Under the pieces are notes generated by a model. That model was not told the DNA's origin, did not search any database, and saw only the letters and a list, made by a program, of their open reading frames with translations. Positions 63,560 to 64,000 of a stretch of DNA of 64,000 nucleotides are shown in pieces; position 1 is the stretch's first letter; every line of letters begins with the position of its first letter. The position numbers and the translations under genes were made by a program. The stretch is from contig JAGGNK010013558.1 in assembly GCA_017590115.1 (NCBI GenBank), positions 15,656,932 through 15,720,931 of the forward strand, in the 5' to 3' direction. Source of the DNA: Montifringilla adamsi. Taxonomy: Eukaryota; Chordata; Aves; Passeriformes; Passeridae.

Positions 63560-64000
63560 GGAGGAGGTAATTATGGCTATTAGTGCTGCGAGCCCAGCCG
63601 CAACCTTGGTCACTCGCAGGCTTTTAGGGTTAAAATAGCCCTCACCTCTGACCCCTGCGGAGCAAAGTTGTAGCTATTGCCACAAGTTGGGCCAAAGTTT
63701 TCAAATCCAGGGCTGGGCAACACCGGAGGGGGCAAACTTCTCCCTGGAATTATTTTTGGTTGGGATTTAAATCATCTTTAGTCTATTTAATTGCCTTTCC
63801 CTCCTCCTTTGGCCAAATAATCCCTTTCGGAGAGGTGGGGGGGATTTCAAAACGCCCTGCTCTCACTACCTTTCCCACTGCTCTTTCCATTTAGGTTTAA
63901 TTTGGCAGATTGTTTTCAAGCATGAAAATGGTTATCATCAAACTGAATTACTGGGTCAGCCTTTCATCCAGAGATCTCAAGAATAAAAGGGGGGGGTGGC
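63560..64000. promoter_or_regulatory. Candidate conserved regulatory block at window edge
   Basis: It contains GAGGTAATTATGGC (about 63564), TATTTAATTGCC (about 63783), an AATAATCCC word carrying the OTX/bicoid-type TAATCC core (about 63817-63825) and TTTAATTTGGCAG (about 63897). CpGs are retained near 63588, 63600 and 63616. The block is truncated by the end of the window, so its full extent is unknown. Confidence 0.33.

Overview
This window is vertebrate nuclear DNA, almost certainly from a bird. The diagnosis rests on five fragments of CR1 LINEs with avian-type 3' ends (8-bp tail units of the ATTCTGTG/ATTCTATG kind, on either strand) and low repeat density. There is no sign of Alu, B1 or L1, and only a few badly decayed MIR-type SINE relics. 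A 32-base N run inside a C-rich tract marks an assembly gap. I can support no protein-coding gene. The open reading frames are short and overlap on both strands. They start in arbitrary places, and the longest coincide with CR1 copies or with locally GC-rich, stop-poor DNA. I recognised no conserved domain, rRNA, tRNA or known microRNA.

Layout. From 1 to about 13.9 kb the DNA is AT-rich intergenic or intronic sequence with two CR1 copies on the minus strand (about 5.5-6.0 kb and 9.8-10.1 kb). A long pure AAAAT-type pentanucleotide microsatellite lies at 13.88-14.02 kb. From 14 to 32 kb the sequence is non-coding. It contains two fairly clear MIR relics (about 21.0 and 28.8 kb), a CR1 3' end at 20.7 kb, long A and T runs, and several stretches that look like conserved regulatory DNA (15.3-15.5, 15.9-16.2, 22.9-23.2, 24.5-24.7 and 28.1-28.7 kb). 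A plus-strand CR1 sits at 32.4-32.8 kb and a short minus-strand CR1 end at 37.7 kb. From 37.7 to 55 kb little is recognisable apart from the N gap at 50.6 kb and a homeodomain-site-rich block at 50.9-51.5 kb.

From about 59.6 kb to the right edge the character changes. CpG becomes frequent, GC-rich blocks alternate with AT-rich blocks dense in homeodomain, forkhead and SOX-like words, and CpG-island-like patches appear (59.64-59.77 and 61.85-62.22 kb). This is the usual look of the flank of a developmental regulator gene. The gene itself is not visible here and I cannot name it.

My reading is a gene desert or very long intron carrying distal regulatory DNA, with a promoter or CpG-island domain beginning near the right edge. 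The regulatory calls are inferences from base composition and motif content. They have not been checked by alignment, and several could be chance. I did not find a clear previously undescribed system.
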